From: Saprospiraceae bacterium
GTDB taxonomy: Bacteria; Bacteroidota; Bacteroidia; Chitinophagales; Saprospiraceae
DNA length: 64,000 nt
NCBI GenBank assembly: GCA_016716185.1
Contig: JADJWV010000002.1
Coordinates: 596,501 to 660,500 of the forward strand
Direction of reading: 5' to 3'
Below, piece by piece: positions 53,548 to 63,066 of the stretch. Position 1 is the first letter of the stretch. Each line of letters begins with the position of its first letter. A program made the position numbers and the translations under genes. The notes under the pieces are model-generated. The model had not been told where the DNA came from. It ran no database searches and saw only the letters and a list, made by a program, of their open reading frames with translations.

Positions 53548-54054
53548 ATGGCAGCCATAAAATTGACAGAACGATATAAACTGATGCCCCGCAAGCCAAT
53601 GACATTTGCGGAGCGGATCTACCTGCCCGCAGTGTTCAAAGGAATGGGCATTACGATCAGTCATCTTTTTAAAAAGAAAGCAACCATCAGTTATCCGGAG
53701 CAGAAAAGGCCAATGAGTCAGGTGTTCAGAGGTTTACACGTCCTCAAACGCGATGAAAAAGGTGCTGAGCGATGCACAGCATGCGGACTTTGCGCATTGG
53801 CTTGCCCTGCTGAAGCGATCACGATGACTGCTGCCGAAAGAAAATCGGATGAGAAGCACTTGTACAGGGAAGAAAAGTATGCTGCAATTTATGAGATCAA
53901 TATGTTGAGATGCATATTCTGTGGTCTCTGCGAAGAGGCTTGTCCAAAAGCAGCGATATTCCTGCAAAACGATAAAATGGCTCCGGCAAGTTACGACCGG
54001 GACGATTTCATTTTCGGAAAGGACCAGTTGGTTGAATCTTTCCGGCAAAATTGA
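53548..54054 (+). CDS. nuoI: NADH-quinone oxidoreductase subunit I
   Basis: A 168-residue subunit with two 4Fe-4S clusters: CTACGLCALACPAEAI and CIFCGLCEEACPKAAI. It passes electrons to NuoB. The N-terminal region is basic. Confidence 0.95.
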   Translation: MAAIKLTERYKLMPRKPMTFAERIYLPAVFKGMGITISHLFKKKATISYPEQKRPMSQVFRGLHVLKRDEKGAERCTACGLCALACPAEAITMTAAERKSDEKHLYREEKYAAIYEINMLRCIFCGLCEEACPKAAIFLQNDKMAPASYDRDDFIFGKDQLVESFRQN

Positions 54055-54061
54055 GTGATCT

Positions 54062-54577
54062 ATGGATAAAATATTTTACATCATATCTGCTTTGACTATT
54101 ATGTGTGCTTTGATGGTTGTTGTATCGAAGCATCCCATTCGAAGTGTATTATTTCTTGTGGGTACATTTTTTCTGATATCAGCGCAATATATATTATTGA
54201 ATGCACAGTTTCTTGCACTTGTCAACATTGTGGTGTATGCCGGAGCGATCATGGTTTTATTTTTATTTGTCATCATGTTCCTGAATTTAAACAGGGAAAT
54301 CGAACATATTAAATCGTGGATTCCTGCCACGGCGGCTACGATTGCTTCAGGAAGTTTGCTATTGATCTTTTTGTCCGCTTTTAAATCTACACTCCTTGAG
54401 AAACCGGAAGTATCAGATTATCAGATAGGTTTAGTCGAAAATATTGGCGAGGTCCTTTACCGCGATTATTTATTTCCTATGGAGATTTGTTCCGTCCTGT
54501 TTCTTGTGGCGATGATCGGTGTAGTGTTGCTCAACAGAAAGGAAAATGAATCACCCCGTAAAATTGTGTTGCCATGA
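54062..54577 (+). CDS. nuoJ: NADH-quinone oxidoreductase subunit J
   Basis: A 171-residue membrane subunit with five helices. The conserved VVYAGAIMVLFLFVIMFLN is present. It overlaps nuoK by four bases. Confidence 0.94.
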   Translation: MDKIFYIISALTIMCALMVVVSKHPIRSVLFLVGTFFLISAQYILLNAQFLALVNIVVYAGAIMVLFLFVIMFLNLNREIEHIKSWIPATAATIASGSLLLIFLSAFKSTLLEKPEVSDYQIGLVENIGEVLYRDYLFPMEICSVLFLVAMIGVVLLNRKENESPRKIVLP

Positions 54578-54903
54578 ATCACATTCCCGAAATCATAAGA
54601 ACCATATCATTGGAACAATACCTATTGCTCAGTGCGATCTTGTTCTTTATTGGATTACTTGGAGTACTGGTCAGAAAGAATATCATCATTGTATTTATGT
54701 GCATCGAGATCATGTTGAATGCCGTGAATTTAATGATGGTTGCCACTTCCGCTTACAGAGGTGACAGTGCCGGGCAGATCATGGTATTGTTTACAATGGC
54801 AGTTGCTGCAGCTGAAGTTTCGGTTGGTTTGGCTATCATCGTAATGATTTACAAAAATTTAAAGACAACAAACATCGACCTGTTCAGTCAAATGAAAGGT
54901 TGA
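54574..54903 (+). CDS. nuoK: NADH-quinone oxidoreductase subunit K
   Basis: A 109-residue subunit with three helices. IVFMCIEIMLNAVNLMMVA carries the conserved membrane Glu used in proton transfer. Confidence 0.95.
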   Translation: MNHIPEIIRTISLEQYLLLSAILFFIGLLGVLVRKNIIIVFMCIEIMLNAVNLMMVATSAYRGDSAGQIMVLFTMAVAAAEVSVGLAIIVMIYKNLKTTNIDLFSQMKG

Positions 54904-54921
54904 TTTATACAGAACATAAAG

Positions 54922-56808
54922 ATGAATCCGGAAATAATTTTACACCTCATCCTTTGGCCTCCATTATTAGGATTTATACTCAATGGAATTATAGGTTCAA
55001 AGTTTCCTAAATGGTTGGTCACATTCATGGCCTGTCTGATGCCGCTAATCAGTTTCGTTGGAACAATGTTGGCCTACGTCAATTTAAAAGATAAAAAGAC
55101 GGCCATAGAACTTTACACCTGGTTCGTTGGCGAAGGGGCTGCGAAGGTGAATTTTGGATTTTTTATTGATAACCTCACCTTAGTAATGTTGTTTGTGGTA
55201 ACGGGTGTCGGAACCTTGATCCATGTTTACTCTTCAGGATACATGGCCGATGACAAAGGTTATCCCCGTTTTATGGCTTACATGAATTTATTCATGTTCA
55301 GTATGCTCATGCTGGTTCTTGGTTCCAATTTAGTAGTGCTGTTTGCCGGTTGGGAAGGTGTAGGACTCTGTTCATTTCTGCTGATTGGTTTTTGGTATGA
55401 AAATCTGGAATACAACAAAGCTGCTGCAAAAGCATTTGTGATGAACAGGATCGGCGACCTTGCTTTTTTGATTGCGATTTTCATGACCATTTATGCAACA
55501 GGTGCCATAGAATTTGAAGATGTGAAAGATACCATCATCAGCGGAGTAAATTTGAACGAACCCATAATGGTCGTTATTGCAATTTTATTTTTTATTGGCG
55601 CTTGCGGCAAATCTGCACAAATACCTTTATTCACGTGGTTGCCCGATGCCATGGCAGGACCAACACCTGTATCTGCATTGATTCATGCTGCTACCATGGT
55701 TACTGCGGGTATTTATTTAGTGACACGGATGAGTTTTCTGTACGATGTAACCCCAATTGCTCAAACGGTAGTTGCAATCACAGGTTGTCTCACCGCATTT
55801 GTCGCTGCATCGATAGCCCTTAAACAAAACGACATTAAAAAAATTCTGGCCTACAGCACAGTGAGTCAACTGGGTTATATGGCTGCGGCTCTGGGAGTTG
55901 GAGCATACATCACCGCTATTTTTCATTTGATGACGCATGCTTTTTTTAAGGCCTTATTGTTTTTGGGTGCAGGTAGCGTGATTCATGGTTTGCATGGTGA
56001 ACAGGATATCAGAAATATGGGTGGACTGAAGTCTAAAATGAAATGGACTTATATGACGATGTTGATTGGTACCTTGGCGATAATAGGTTGCCCGCCGTTT
56101 GCAGGTTTCTTTTCAAAAGATGAAATTCTTGCCGTGGTTTATTCCAAGAATTTTGTGTTTTTTATAGTGTTGGCGATATCTTCTGTCTTTACAGCCTGGT
56201 ATATGCTCAGAATGTTTTTTTCTACCTTTCATGGAACTTACAGAGGAAGTGAAGAAACACACGCTCACATCCATGAGTCACCGTGGAATATGCGATCTGT
56301 ACTCGTAATTCTGGCCGGGTTATCGATTGTTGGTGGATTTGCAGGACTGCCTGAAATTACGGGTCAGGCTCATTTACTGGAGAAATTTTTAAAGCATGCC
56401 ATCTTTCAAAAAGCTTTTCATGTCAGCCACTTATTTGAGTATGTATTGTGGGCTGTGACGGTTGTTACTTTGGTAATTCTGTTTGTACTGACCTACAAAA
56501 GATATGCAGGTGTTGACAGAAAATATACTGATGCAAACGAGAATTATCTGGCTAAACTGTTGGCAAATAAATACTATTTGGACGAAATCTATGATTTCTT
56601 GATTGTGAAACCTCTTAAAAGAACCGGATCCTGGTTGATGCACACATTTGAATTCGGTGTTGTTGATAAAATTGTGAGTATACCAACAGCCATTGTGCAG
56701 TCTGGTAGTTTTGCTTTGCGCAATTTACAAAATGGAAAATTGAGCTGGTACTTGCTGTATAGTATAATAGGTTTATTGATTATACTCCTTACGTTCATAA
56801 TAATTTAA
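54922..56808 (+). CDS. nuoL: NADH-quinone oxidoreductase subunit L
   Basis: A 628-residue antiporter-like proton-pumping subunit. GWEGVGLCSFLLIGFWY, IPLFTWLPDAMAGPTPVSAL and THAFFKALLFLGAGSVIHG are diagnostic, with conserved Lys and Glu residues in helices. The C-terminal lateral helix is present. Confidence 0.96.
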   Translation: MNPEIILHLILWPPLLGFILNGIIGSKFPKWLVTFMACLMPLISFVGTMLAYVNLKDKKTAIELYTWFVGEGAAKVNFGFFIDNLTLVMLFVVTGVGTLIHVYSSGYMADDKGYPRFMAYMNLFMFSMLMLVLGSNLVVLFAGWEGVGLCSFLLIGFWYENLEYNKAAAKAFVMNRIGDLAFLIAIFMTIYATGAIEFEDVKDTIISGVNLNEPIMVVIAILFFIGACGKSAQIPLFTWLPDAMAGPTPVSALIHAATMVTAGIYLVTRMSFLYDVTPIAQTVVAITGCLTAFVAASIALKQNDIKKILAYSTVSQLGYMAAALGVGAYITAIFHLMTHAFFKALLFLGAGSVIHGLHGEQDIRNMGGLKSKMKWTYMTMLIGTLAIIGCPPFAGFFSKDEILAVVYSKNFVFFIVLAISSVFTAWYMLRMFFSTFHGTYRGSEETHAHIHESPWNMRSVLVILAGLSIVGGFAGLPEITGQAHLLEKFLKHAIFQKAFHVSHLFEYVLWAVTVVTLVILFVLTYKRYAGVDRKYTDANENYLAKLLANKYYLDEIYDFLIVKPLKRTGSWLMHTFEFGVVDKIVSIPTAIVQSGSFALRNLQNGKLSWYLLYSIIGLLIILLTFIII

Positions 56809-56813
56809 AGGAT

Positions 56814-58256
56814 ATGATGTTGGCAATAATTTTGATTTTTATTCCAATACTTTTTGCGGTATTCACTTTTTTATCCGGTAAGAAGTATGCACCCTATCTA
56901 TCCTTATTTTCAAGCATCATCAGTTTATTTTATTTCTTGCTGCTGATGAGCACTTACGATATCGAGGGGAAGCAATTGTCATTTAATACACAAGTTGAAT
57001 GGATCTCTTCGATCAGAGCTTATTTGCATTTTGGATTGGATGCAGCATCTGTCCTGCCTTTGTTTTTAACCCAATTGGTAATTTGCCTGAGTATCCTGGC
57101 TACTTTGGTAAAAGGAAATGACCGGAGTGCAGGTTACTACGGATTGATATTATTGGCACAGGCAGGATTCAACGGATTTTTTAGTGCGCAAAATCCTATC
57201 AGTTTTTATATTTTCTTTGAAGCTGCATTGATCCCGGTGTACTTTCTTGTGTTGAGGTTTGGAGGCCCTGAACGAAAAAAAGCGGTATTTAAATTTTTTT
57301 TATATACCGTTTTTGGTGGTTTGCTAATGCTTGCGGCTATACTTTTTATTCAGTTCCATATGCAAGGTTACCTCAGTCTCAGTTCCTGGGCAGATTTTTA
57401 TAAAAATAAAATGGCGCTGGATTATCAATACTGGTTGCTTGCGGCATTTTTTATTGCATTCGGAATTAAATCGCCAATATTTCCATTCCATACCTGGCAG
57501 GCAGATCTGTACGCACAAGCCGACCGGCCTAGTCTAATGATCATTGCAGCCGTCATGTCAAAAATGGGGATTTTTGGATTGATTCGTTTCGATTTCTTTT
57601 TTGTCGAAGCCATTTATAAATGGCAGAATTATCTGATTGCATTATGTTTGATCGGAGTGGTCTATGGTGCACTCATTGCCTGGAGGCAAAAAGATATCAT
57701 CAGGTTGCTTGCATATTCTTCATTATCACATATGGGACTCATCGCAGCAGGAGTTTTAACCATGGCTAATTTGGGTATTCAGGGCGGATTGTTTGGAATT
57801 CTGGCACATGGCCTGGCTGCTACAGGTTTGTTTTTTGCAGCGGACGTGGTCATACGCAGAACAAATGATCCAAGCATCGATTCTGTTTCAGGAATTGCAA
57901 GAGTTAATCCGCGATTTGCGGTTTACTTTTTCATTGTATTGTTATCCAGTATTGGATTGCCTTTGACTTGTGGTTTCATCGGAGAGTTTTACCTTCTATG
58001 GTCCATTACGGAGTTCAAACCATTCTACGGAGCATTTGCGGCTTTGTCAATCATTCTTGGAGCCGTATATATGTTTAGATTATACCAGAAGAGTATGTTC
58101 GGCCCCGTATCAAATACGGGCAGTGGTTTTGGTAAACTAAGTTTATCCGAAGATTATGTATTTATTGTTATAAGTATTCTGATTATTGTAATAGGTTTTT
58201 TTCCGGTGAGTTGGGTAGGGATCGGGCAGTATGCTTTTGGATTCATGAATAATTAA
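56814..58256 (+). CDS. nuoM: NADH-quinone oxidoreductase subunit M
   Basis: A 480-residue antiporter-like subunit. FYIFFEAALIPVYFLVLRFG has the key Glu; IFPFHTWQADLYAQADRPS and LLAYSSLSHMGLIAAG are conserved. It starts five bases after nuoL, with a second ATG one codon later. Confidence 0.95.
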   Translation: MMLAIILIFIPILFAVFTFLSGKKYAPYLSLFSSIISLFYFLLLMSTYDIEGKQLSFNTQVEWISSIRAYLHFGLDAASVLPLFLTQLVICLSILATLVKGNDRSAGYYGLILLAQAGFNGFFSAQNPISFYIFFEAALIPVYFLVLRFGGPERKKAVFKFFLYTVFGGLLMLAAILFIQFHMQGYLSLSSWADFYKNKMALDYQYWLLAAFFIAFGIKSPIFPFHTWQADLYAQADRPSLMIIAAVMSKMGIFGLIRFDFFFVEAIYKWQNYLIALCLIGVVYGALIAWRQKDIIRLLAYSSLSHMGLIAAGVLTMANLGIQGGLFGILAHGLAATGLFFAADVVIRRTNDPSIDSVSGIARVNPRFAVYFFIVLLSSIGLPLTCGFIGEFYLLWSITEFKPFYGAFAALSIILGAVYMFRLYQKSMFGPVSNTGSGFGKLSLSEDYVFIVISILIIVIGFFPVSWVGIGQYAFGFMNN

Positions 58257-58276
58257 ACCATCAAATTAGGATCATC

Positions 58277-59638
58277 ATGATGTTAGCTCTTATCATATTG
58301 TCGTTGTTTGCTATCGGGGTTATGTTTCTGGGATTTGCAAAACTCCGGAACATTATAATGCCTGTTGCACTTGGCGGTGTAGCACTCGCTTTTTATGCAT
58401 TAATTTCCGGACAAACTTTCTGGAATCATTATTTGATGAATATGCTGCAAACGGATGGCAATGCAGCGGTTCTTTCCGGATTGGTAATGCTTAACGGACT
58501 GGCGTTAATTCCATTTTACAACGTATATGAAAAACGGGGACAGGAAGAAATTGCAGATTTTTTAGGTTTAATTCTTTTTGCGCTTGTGGGTTCTATCCTT
58601 ATGGTGTCCTGTTCCAATTATATGACGATGTTTTTAGGCGTGGAAATATTATCCATATCTATGTACATACTTGCCGGCGCGGATCGCAGGAAAGTTAAAT
58701 CCAATGAAGCGTCCTTAAAATATTTCATAACCGGATCTTTTACCAGTGCCATTCTGTTGTTTGGGATTGCCTTACTTTATGCCGTTTCCGGAAGTTTAAA
58801 TATCGATAATTCATTTTCTGCAGATGGTAATTTATTAGCCCAAATGGCTTATCTGTTTATTTTTACTGGATTTGCTTTAAAAATTGCAATCGTTCCTTTT
58901 CATTTTTGGGCACCTGATGTTTATGAAGGCACGCCAACATTATTTACAGCAGCGATGGCCAGCCTTGTAAAAATTGCATCGATGGGCGCTTTTTTCAGGA
59001 TCATCCAAATGAATGCGGAGAATATGCCTGACTGGATTGATGCATATTTTATAATGCTGATTTTGGCGACACTGATCTTTGGAAATCTTTTCGCTTTAAA
59101 ACAGCAGGGTGTCAAACGATTGTTAGCCTACTCCGGAATTGTTCAAGCCGGTTTTATATTAATGGGTTTCATCCAATTAAAACCTGGCGATGATTGGGCA
59201 ATACTTTATTATTTTATAGCTTACGTATTGGCTTCAGTCGTGAGTTTTACGGTGGTGCATTTTGTGGAAGAGCAATCCGGTTCGGATGATTTAAACGCAT
59301 TTGCGGGATTATACCGCAGTAATCCTACTTTGGCTGTTGTCATGACCATAGCTTTGATTTCATTGGCTGGCGGACCCTTTACATCAGGATTTGTCGCAAA
59401 AATATTTATGTTGAACCAGGCCATTACACATGGATATGCAGCCCTGGTTGTAGTTGCCGTAATATGTACGATCCTGTCGGTATATTATTATTATAAAATT
59501 ATCAATGCCATGTTTTCCGGAAGTGCAGATCAGAAATTTTCCTTGTCTCCGTTGCATTCCGGAATGCTCATTTTGTTTTCATTGGTAACGCTCGCTGCCG
59601 GTATTATCCCGACCTATTTTGTGGGATTGTTGAAATAA
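58277..59638 (+). CDS. nuoN: NADH-quinone oxidoreductase subunit N
   Basis: A 453-residue antiporter-like subunit, last gene of the operon. MFLGVEILSISMYILAGA, VPFHFWAPDVYEGTPTLF and RLLAYSGIVQAGFILMG identify it. No terminator hairpin is evident in the 90-base AT-rich gap downstream. Confidence 0.95.
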   Translation: MMLALIILSLFAIGVMFLGFAKLRNIIMPVALGGVALAFYALISGQTFWNHYLMNMLQTDGNAAVLSGLVMLNGLALIPFYNVYEKRGQEEIADFLGLILFALVGSILMVSCSNYMTMFLGVEILSISMYILAGADRRKVKSNEASLKYFITGSFTSAILLFGIALLYAVSGSLNIDNSFSADGNLLAQMAYLFIFTGFALKIAIVPFHFWAPDVYEGTPTLFTAAMASLVKIASMGAFFRIIQMNAENMPDWIDAYFIMLILATLIFGNLFALKQQGVKRLLAYSGIVQAGFILMGFIQLKPGDDWAILYYFIAYVLASVVSFTVVHFVEEQSGSDDLNAFAGLYRSNPTLAVVMTIALISLAGGPFTSGFVAKIFMLNQAITHGYAALVVVAVICTILSVYYYYKIINAMFSGSADQKFSLSPLHSGMLILFSLVTLAAGIIPTYFVGLLK

Positions 59639-59728
59639 TCAAATTATTTTTTTAAAAAAGTAATAAGATTTTCTTCTGTTATTTTAAAATAAGATAAAAA
59701 AGTCTTAAATAGCAGAAAATTTGAAATT

Positions 59729-60244
59729 ATGAGAAATAAAATCGGTTTTCTATCGGCAATAATTCTTTTTCTCATTTGTGCCAACATTTCACAAGCTCAA
59801 AGAAATGCAGGCTATCATATTGGCGTGGTGCAACCGGTACTGGCTATCAACAGGGGAGATGTACGTTATTTTTATCAAAATGATTTTTATGCGATTGGCT
59901 TTCCGATGGGGATCAACTTTAAATTGGCGGGAGAAGTCAAATTTGATTTTGAGTTTGTACCCTTGCTGAAGCCAAATGTAGATTTGGATAAACCGTATGA
60001 AGTACATTTATTATACCATCCCGGGTTTTTATTTCCGATTGGAAACGGACTTACCTTCGGATTCAGACTTGCTTTTGAAACGGGACAAGGTCAATTTGGA
60101 TTCACTCCGTTGTTAAATAAAGCTTTTGAAATTGGAAATGATGCCGTTTTTTTTATTGAACTGGTTGCCCCTGGTAGATTCGGACCCAATAAAAATTCAG
60201 GATACACACAGGTATTCGGATTGCATGTTGGATTTGGATTTTGA
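59729..60244 (+). CDS. Exported protein of unknown function
   Basis: A 171-residue protein with a signal peptide ending SQAQ. The rest is beta-rich with alternating aromatics (VRYFYQNDFYAIGFP, FKLAGEVKFDFEFVPL, TFGFRLAFETGQGQFGF) and ends in an aromatic residue (GFGF), as outer-membrane beta-barrels do. I do not recognise the family. It follows nuoN by 90 bases. Confidence 0.7.
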   Translation: MRNKIGFLSAIILFLICANISQAQRNAGYHIGVVQPVLAINRGDVRYFYQNDFYAIGFPMGINFKLAGEVKFDFEFVPLLKPNVDLDKPYEVHLLYHPGFLFPIGNGLTFGFRLAFETGQGQFGFTPLLNKAFEIGNDAVFFIELVAPGRFGPNKNSGYTQVFGLHVGFGF

Positions 60245-60288
60245 TCCAGTTAATTTATTTGTATAAGTGAATGTTATGGTAAGACGAA

Positions 60289-60463
60289 ATCGCTCCCTTA
60301 TCCACCAAGAGAGAGAATGGTAGGGGATGAGGCACTCACCCCTGGCCCTTCTCCTGAAAGAGAGGGGAATTGTAGAATGAAATATATCGAATAACGTATC
60401 GCTCCCTTCTCCACTACCGTGAAGAACCTGTCTGCCGACCAGGCAGGGGGTTGGGGATGAGCC
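60289..60463. repeat. Dispersed-type repeat, two imperfect copies with hairpins
   Basis: Copy 1 (60289-60333) and copy 2 (60398-60463) share ATCGCTCCCTT at the start, TCCAC soon after and GGGGATGAG near the end. Between them is CCCTTCTCCTGAAAGAGAGG, a hairpin-forming phrase. Copy 2 contains CTGCC-GACCA-GGCAG (60432-60446). GC content is clearly above that of the neighbouring spacer. Confidence 0.6.
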
Positions 60464-60545
60464 AAAATGATCACAAAAAATATTAAATATCTTATTAATT
60501 TATAAGATACTTATAATCAATTATATATCTCTGCATATTTGTCTG

Positions 60546-60553
60546 TATTTTTG
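60546..60553 (+). promoter_or_regulatory. Candidate -7 element for holB
   Basis: TATTTTTG fits TAnnTTTG but is only 8 bases from the ATG and has no TTTG at the right spacing. A near-match CATATTTG (60534-60541) lies just upstream. Confidence 0.3.
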
Positions 60554-60561
60554 TCTTTGAA

Positions 60562-61716
60562 ATGAAACAGGGAGACATTTTGGAGCAAACCGGAATTCAG
60601 AACAGTTTATGGTCTGAAATGGTCATTGGCCAGGAAGGCCTATGGGCGCATTTATTGGATTCCGTAAATAACAAGACGCTCCCGCATCTATCTCTACTGT
60701 CAGGAAAACCGGGTCAGGGCCAATTGATTTTAGCATTAGCCTTAAGTCAGGCATTATTGTGTGAAAACCAAATGAAACCTTGCGGGCAATGTAATGCATG
60801 CAAACAGTCACACAAACTGATCCATCCCGATCTTCATTTTTCATTTCCGCTGTCTAAAGCCAAAGAAACTTGTCAGCAGTATTATGGAACCTGGAGAACT
60901 GCCGTTCAGGAATCTCCATTCATGGGCATTTCAGAATGGTTCCTCCATTTTGAGGAAGAGAGTAAAAATGCAAACATTCCGGTTTCAGAAGTTGAGAACA
61001 TCGTTTCTCTTTTGCATTTAAAACCATTTGTTGCCGATATAAAAGTTTTGATAATTTGGTTACCCGAATATCTTGGAAAAGAATCCAACAGGCTTCTAAA
61101 ATTATTTGAAGAACCACCGGAAGGGAGTTACATCATATTGGTCAGCGAACACTCCGAGATGTTGCTTTCTACTGTTCAGTCCCGGGCACAATTATTCAGA
61201 CTGGGATCCATACCTTATGATCGATCTGCCGATTATTTAGCGAAGCAATTGTCGGTCACAACAGGAGATGCATATTCGGCAATTGTTTCTTCGGAAGGAA
61301 ATATCCAGGAAGCCATCCATTATCTGCAGGATAAAGCGATGGCTCGTGTCGAAACCCTGCAACACTTGTTGCAATCCGTTTATCAATATCAGGCACAGGA
61401 AATGGTTAATTGGGTTGAACAATTTACAAAGATCTCAAAAGAAGAACAAAAATATTTTCTGGTCTGGATGCAAAGAATATTGTCCTTTGTTTTGAGATGG
61501 AAATACTCAAAAAATGAAGATGAAAATCAAATTCAATCTTCCCTGACTCAATATGTCCGGAAGCTTTCTTCTGCTTTACGCAGCGATCAAATTGAAAAAA
61601 TTAATATTTTACTGGATGATGCGTTAATTGCCATTCAGCGAAATGCAAATGTTAAAATACTGATGACAGATTTTTGTATTCAACTTGCGCATATTACCCG
61701 CTCGAAGTTGAATTGA
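60562..61716 (+). CDS. holB: DNA polymerase III subunit delta'
   Basis: A 384-residue clamp-loader subunit. The phosphate-binding loop is degenerate (SGKPGQGQLIL, Gln for the Lys), as expected for delta', which does not hydrolyse ATP. The zinc module CENQMKPCGQCNACKQSH and RLLKLFEEPPEGSYIILV are typical; the SRC-type motif reads SRAQLF. It works with delta and tau/gamma to load the sliding clamp. ricT follows after 18 bases. Confidence 0.9.
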   Translation: MKQGDILEQTGIQNSLWSEMVIGQEGLWAHLLDSVNNKTLPHLSLLSGKPGQGQLILALALSQALLCENQMKPCGQCNACKQSHKLIHPDLHFSFPLSKAKETCQQYYGTWRTAVQESPFMGISEWFLHFEEESKNANIPVSEVENIVSLLHLKPFVADIKVLIIWLPEYLGKESNRLLKLFEEPPEGSYIILVSEHSEMLLSTVQSRAQLFRLGSIPYDRSADYLAKQLSVTTGDAYSAIVSSEGNIQEAIHYLQDKAMARVETLQHLLQSVYQYQAQEMVNWVEQFTKISKEEQKYFLVWMQRILSFVLRWKYSKNEDENQIQSSLTQYVRKLSSALRSDQIEKINILLDDALIAIQRNANVKILMTDFCIQLAHITRSKLN

Positions 61717-61734
61717 TAAAATAAACTTCTATTC

Positions 61735-63003
61735 ATGGCTTGTACATCTTGTTCGAATCAGAAAAATGGAATGCCTACCGGTTGCGGCAGCAAAGGGCAT
61801 TGCGAATCCGGAGGATGCAATCGGATGAATACGTATGATTGGATTACCGTATTGGAACTCGACGACCCGATGGCATCTAATCTTGCCGAAGTAAGTTTTA
61901 AAAATGGAGCGAGAAAAACTTTTTACCGCATCCATGATAATCTTCGGGTCGATACTGGCGATCTGGTTGTGGTCGATACAGGTTATGGAGGTTACGATGT
62001 GGGCAGGATCAGTTTGATGGGAGATCTGGTCAAACTCCAGATGAAGAAGAAGAACTTTGCAGAAGACCGGATCACATTTGAAATTTTGCGCAAAGCCAAT
62101 CAAAGAGATATTGAACGGATGGAAGAAGCCAGAGCTGTTGAAAAGTCGGCCCTGGTCAAAGCAAGAGTTATATCAAGGAATTTGAAGCTCGATATGAAAA
62201 TCGGCGATGTAGAATTCCAGGCAGATCTGCGCAAAGCAACTTTTTATTATACGGCTGATGGGCGGGTAGATTTTCGCGAACTGGTGAAATTGTATGCGCG
62301 TGATTTCAAAACCAAAATTGAAATGTGGCAGATTGGTGCACGCCAGGAATCTGCACGCATTGGGGGCATCGGGTCCTGCGGAAGAGAGTTGTGTTGTTCG
62401 ACCTGGTTATCCGATTTTAAATCGGTGAATACCAATGCGGCGCGTTATCAGAACCTTGCCATCAACCAATCCAAGTTAACCGGGCAATGTGGTAGATTAA
62501 AATGTTGTCTCAATTACGAATTGGATTTGTATGTCGACGAACTGGATAAATATCCGTCCAACGTCGATGAACTGAAATCCAAAAAAGGAAAGGCGACGTT
62601 GATCAAAGTCGATATATTCAGAGGTGTTTTGTATTATGCGTATGAACCGGAATCCGGCAGATCGTTGGTAATGCCTTTGTTGCCGGATTATGTCCGCAAA
62701 ATAAAATCCATGAACGACCGCGGTGAATTACCGGATGAGATTATTCCGTCTGAAGAACATATGGAACAGGCAAAACCTCAGGAAAGTGAATTTGTGGATG
62801 TGACTGGTGAAATCGAATTACCCGATCATAAGCGAAAAAGAAAGAAGAAGAAAAAATTCAGACCTAAAGGCGATCTCACCCAAAAGGACTCACAAAGTAG
62901 CAGAGATCAAAGATCAAATAACCCGGTGCAAAGAAATCAAAGGCCGCAGGATGGGAAAGGTCAGGGAAACAAAGGGCAAGTGCCTCCGAAGAAAAATATT
63001 TAA
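61735..63003 (+). CDS. ricT: PSP1 domain protein, RicT-like (YaaT)
   Basis: A 422-residue PSP1-domain protein. The N-terminus is Cys-rich (MACTSCSNQKNGMPTGCG, then CESGGC). The PSP1 core shows VVDTGYGGYDVGRISL, VDFRELVKLYARDFKTKIE, RIGGIGSCGRELCCSTWL and GQCGRLKCCLNYE. In Bacillus, RicT binds RicA and RicF with iron-sulfur clusters and affects RNA maturation; those partners are not here. The last ~70 residues are a Lys/Gln/Arg-rich tail likely to bind nucleic acid. It follows holB, an order also seen in firmicutes. Confidence 0.88.
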   Translation: MACTSCSNQKNGMPTGCGSKGHCESGGCNRMNTYDWITVLELDDPMASNLAEVSFKNGARKTFYRIHDNLRVDTGDLVVVDTGYGGYDVGRISLMGDLVKLQMKKKNFAEDRITFEILRKANQRDIERMEEARAVEKSALVKARVISRNLKLDMKIGDVEFQADLRKATFYYTADGRVDFRELVKLYARDFKTKIEMWQIGARQESARIGGIGSCGRELCCSTWLSDFKSVNTNAARYQNLAINQSKLTGQCGRLKCCLNYELDLYVDELDKYPSNVDELKSKKGKATLIKVDIFRGVLYYAYEPESGRSLVMPLLPDYVRKIKSMNDRGELPDEIIPSEEHMEQAKPQESEFVDVTGEIELPDHKRKRKKKKKFRPKGDLTQKDSQSSRDQRSNNPVQRNQRPQDGKGQGNKGQVPPKKNI

Positions 63004-63066
63004 TATATCAGGCCTACCTCTGAACAAAGCAAAGATCTGAGCATTCCCTTAATAAAACAGTTCCAC

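Larger units (their letters stand above)
60245..60561. other. Intergenic region with REP-like repeat pair
   Basis: 317 bases without a gene. It holds two imperfect copies of an element starting ATCGCTCCCTT and ending GGGGATGAG (60289-60333 and 60398-60463), with GC-rich hairpins. The last ~90 bases are very AT-rich and contain a promoter-like TATTTTTG (60546-60553) just before holB. Confidence 0.65.

Noticed and set aside
60245..60561. A tRNA or small RNA gene in the spacer
   Set aside because: No T-loop (GTTCRANNC) or cloverleaf pairing was found; the GC-rich parts are explained by two REP-like copies.
60773..60820. Damaged ATP site in holB as a sign of a pseudogene
   Set aside because: The delta' subunit normally has a degenerate phosphate loop, and the frame is intact.
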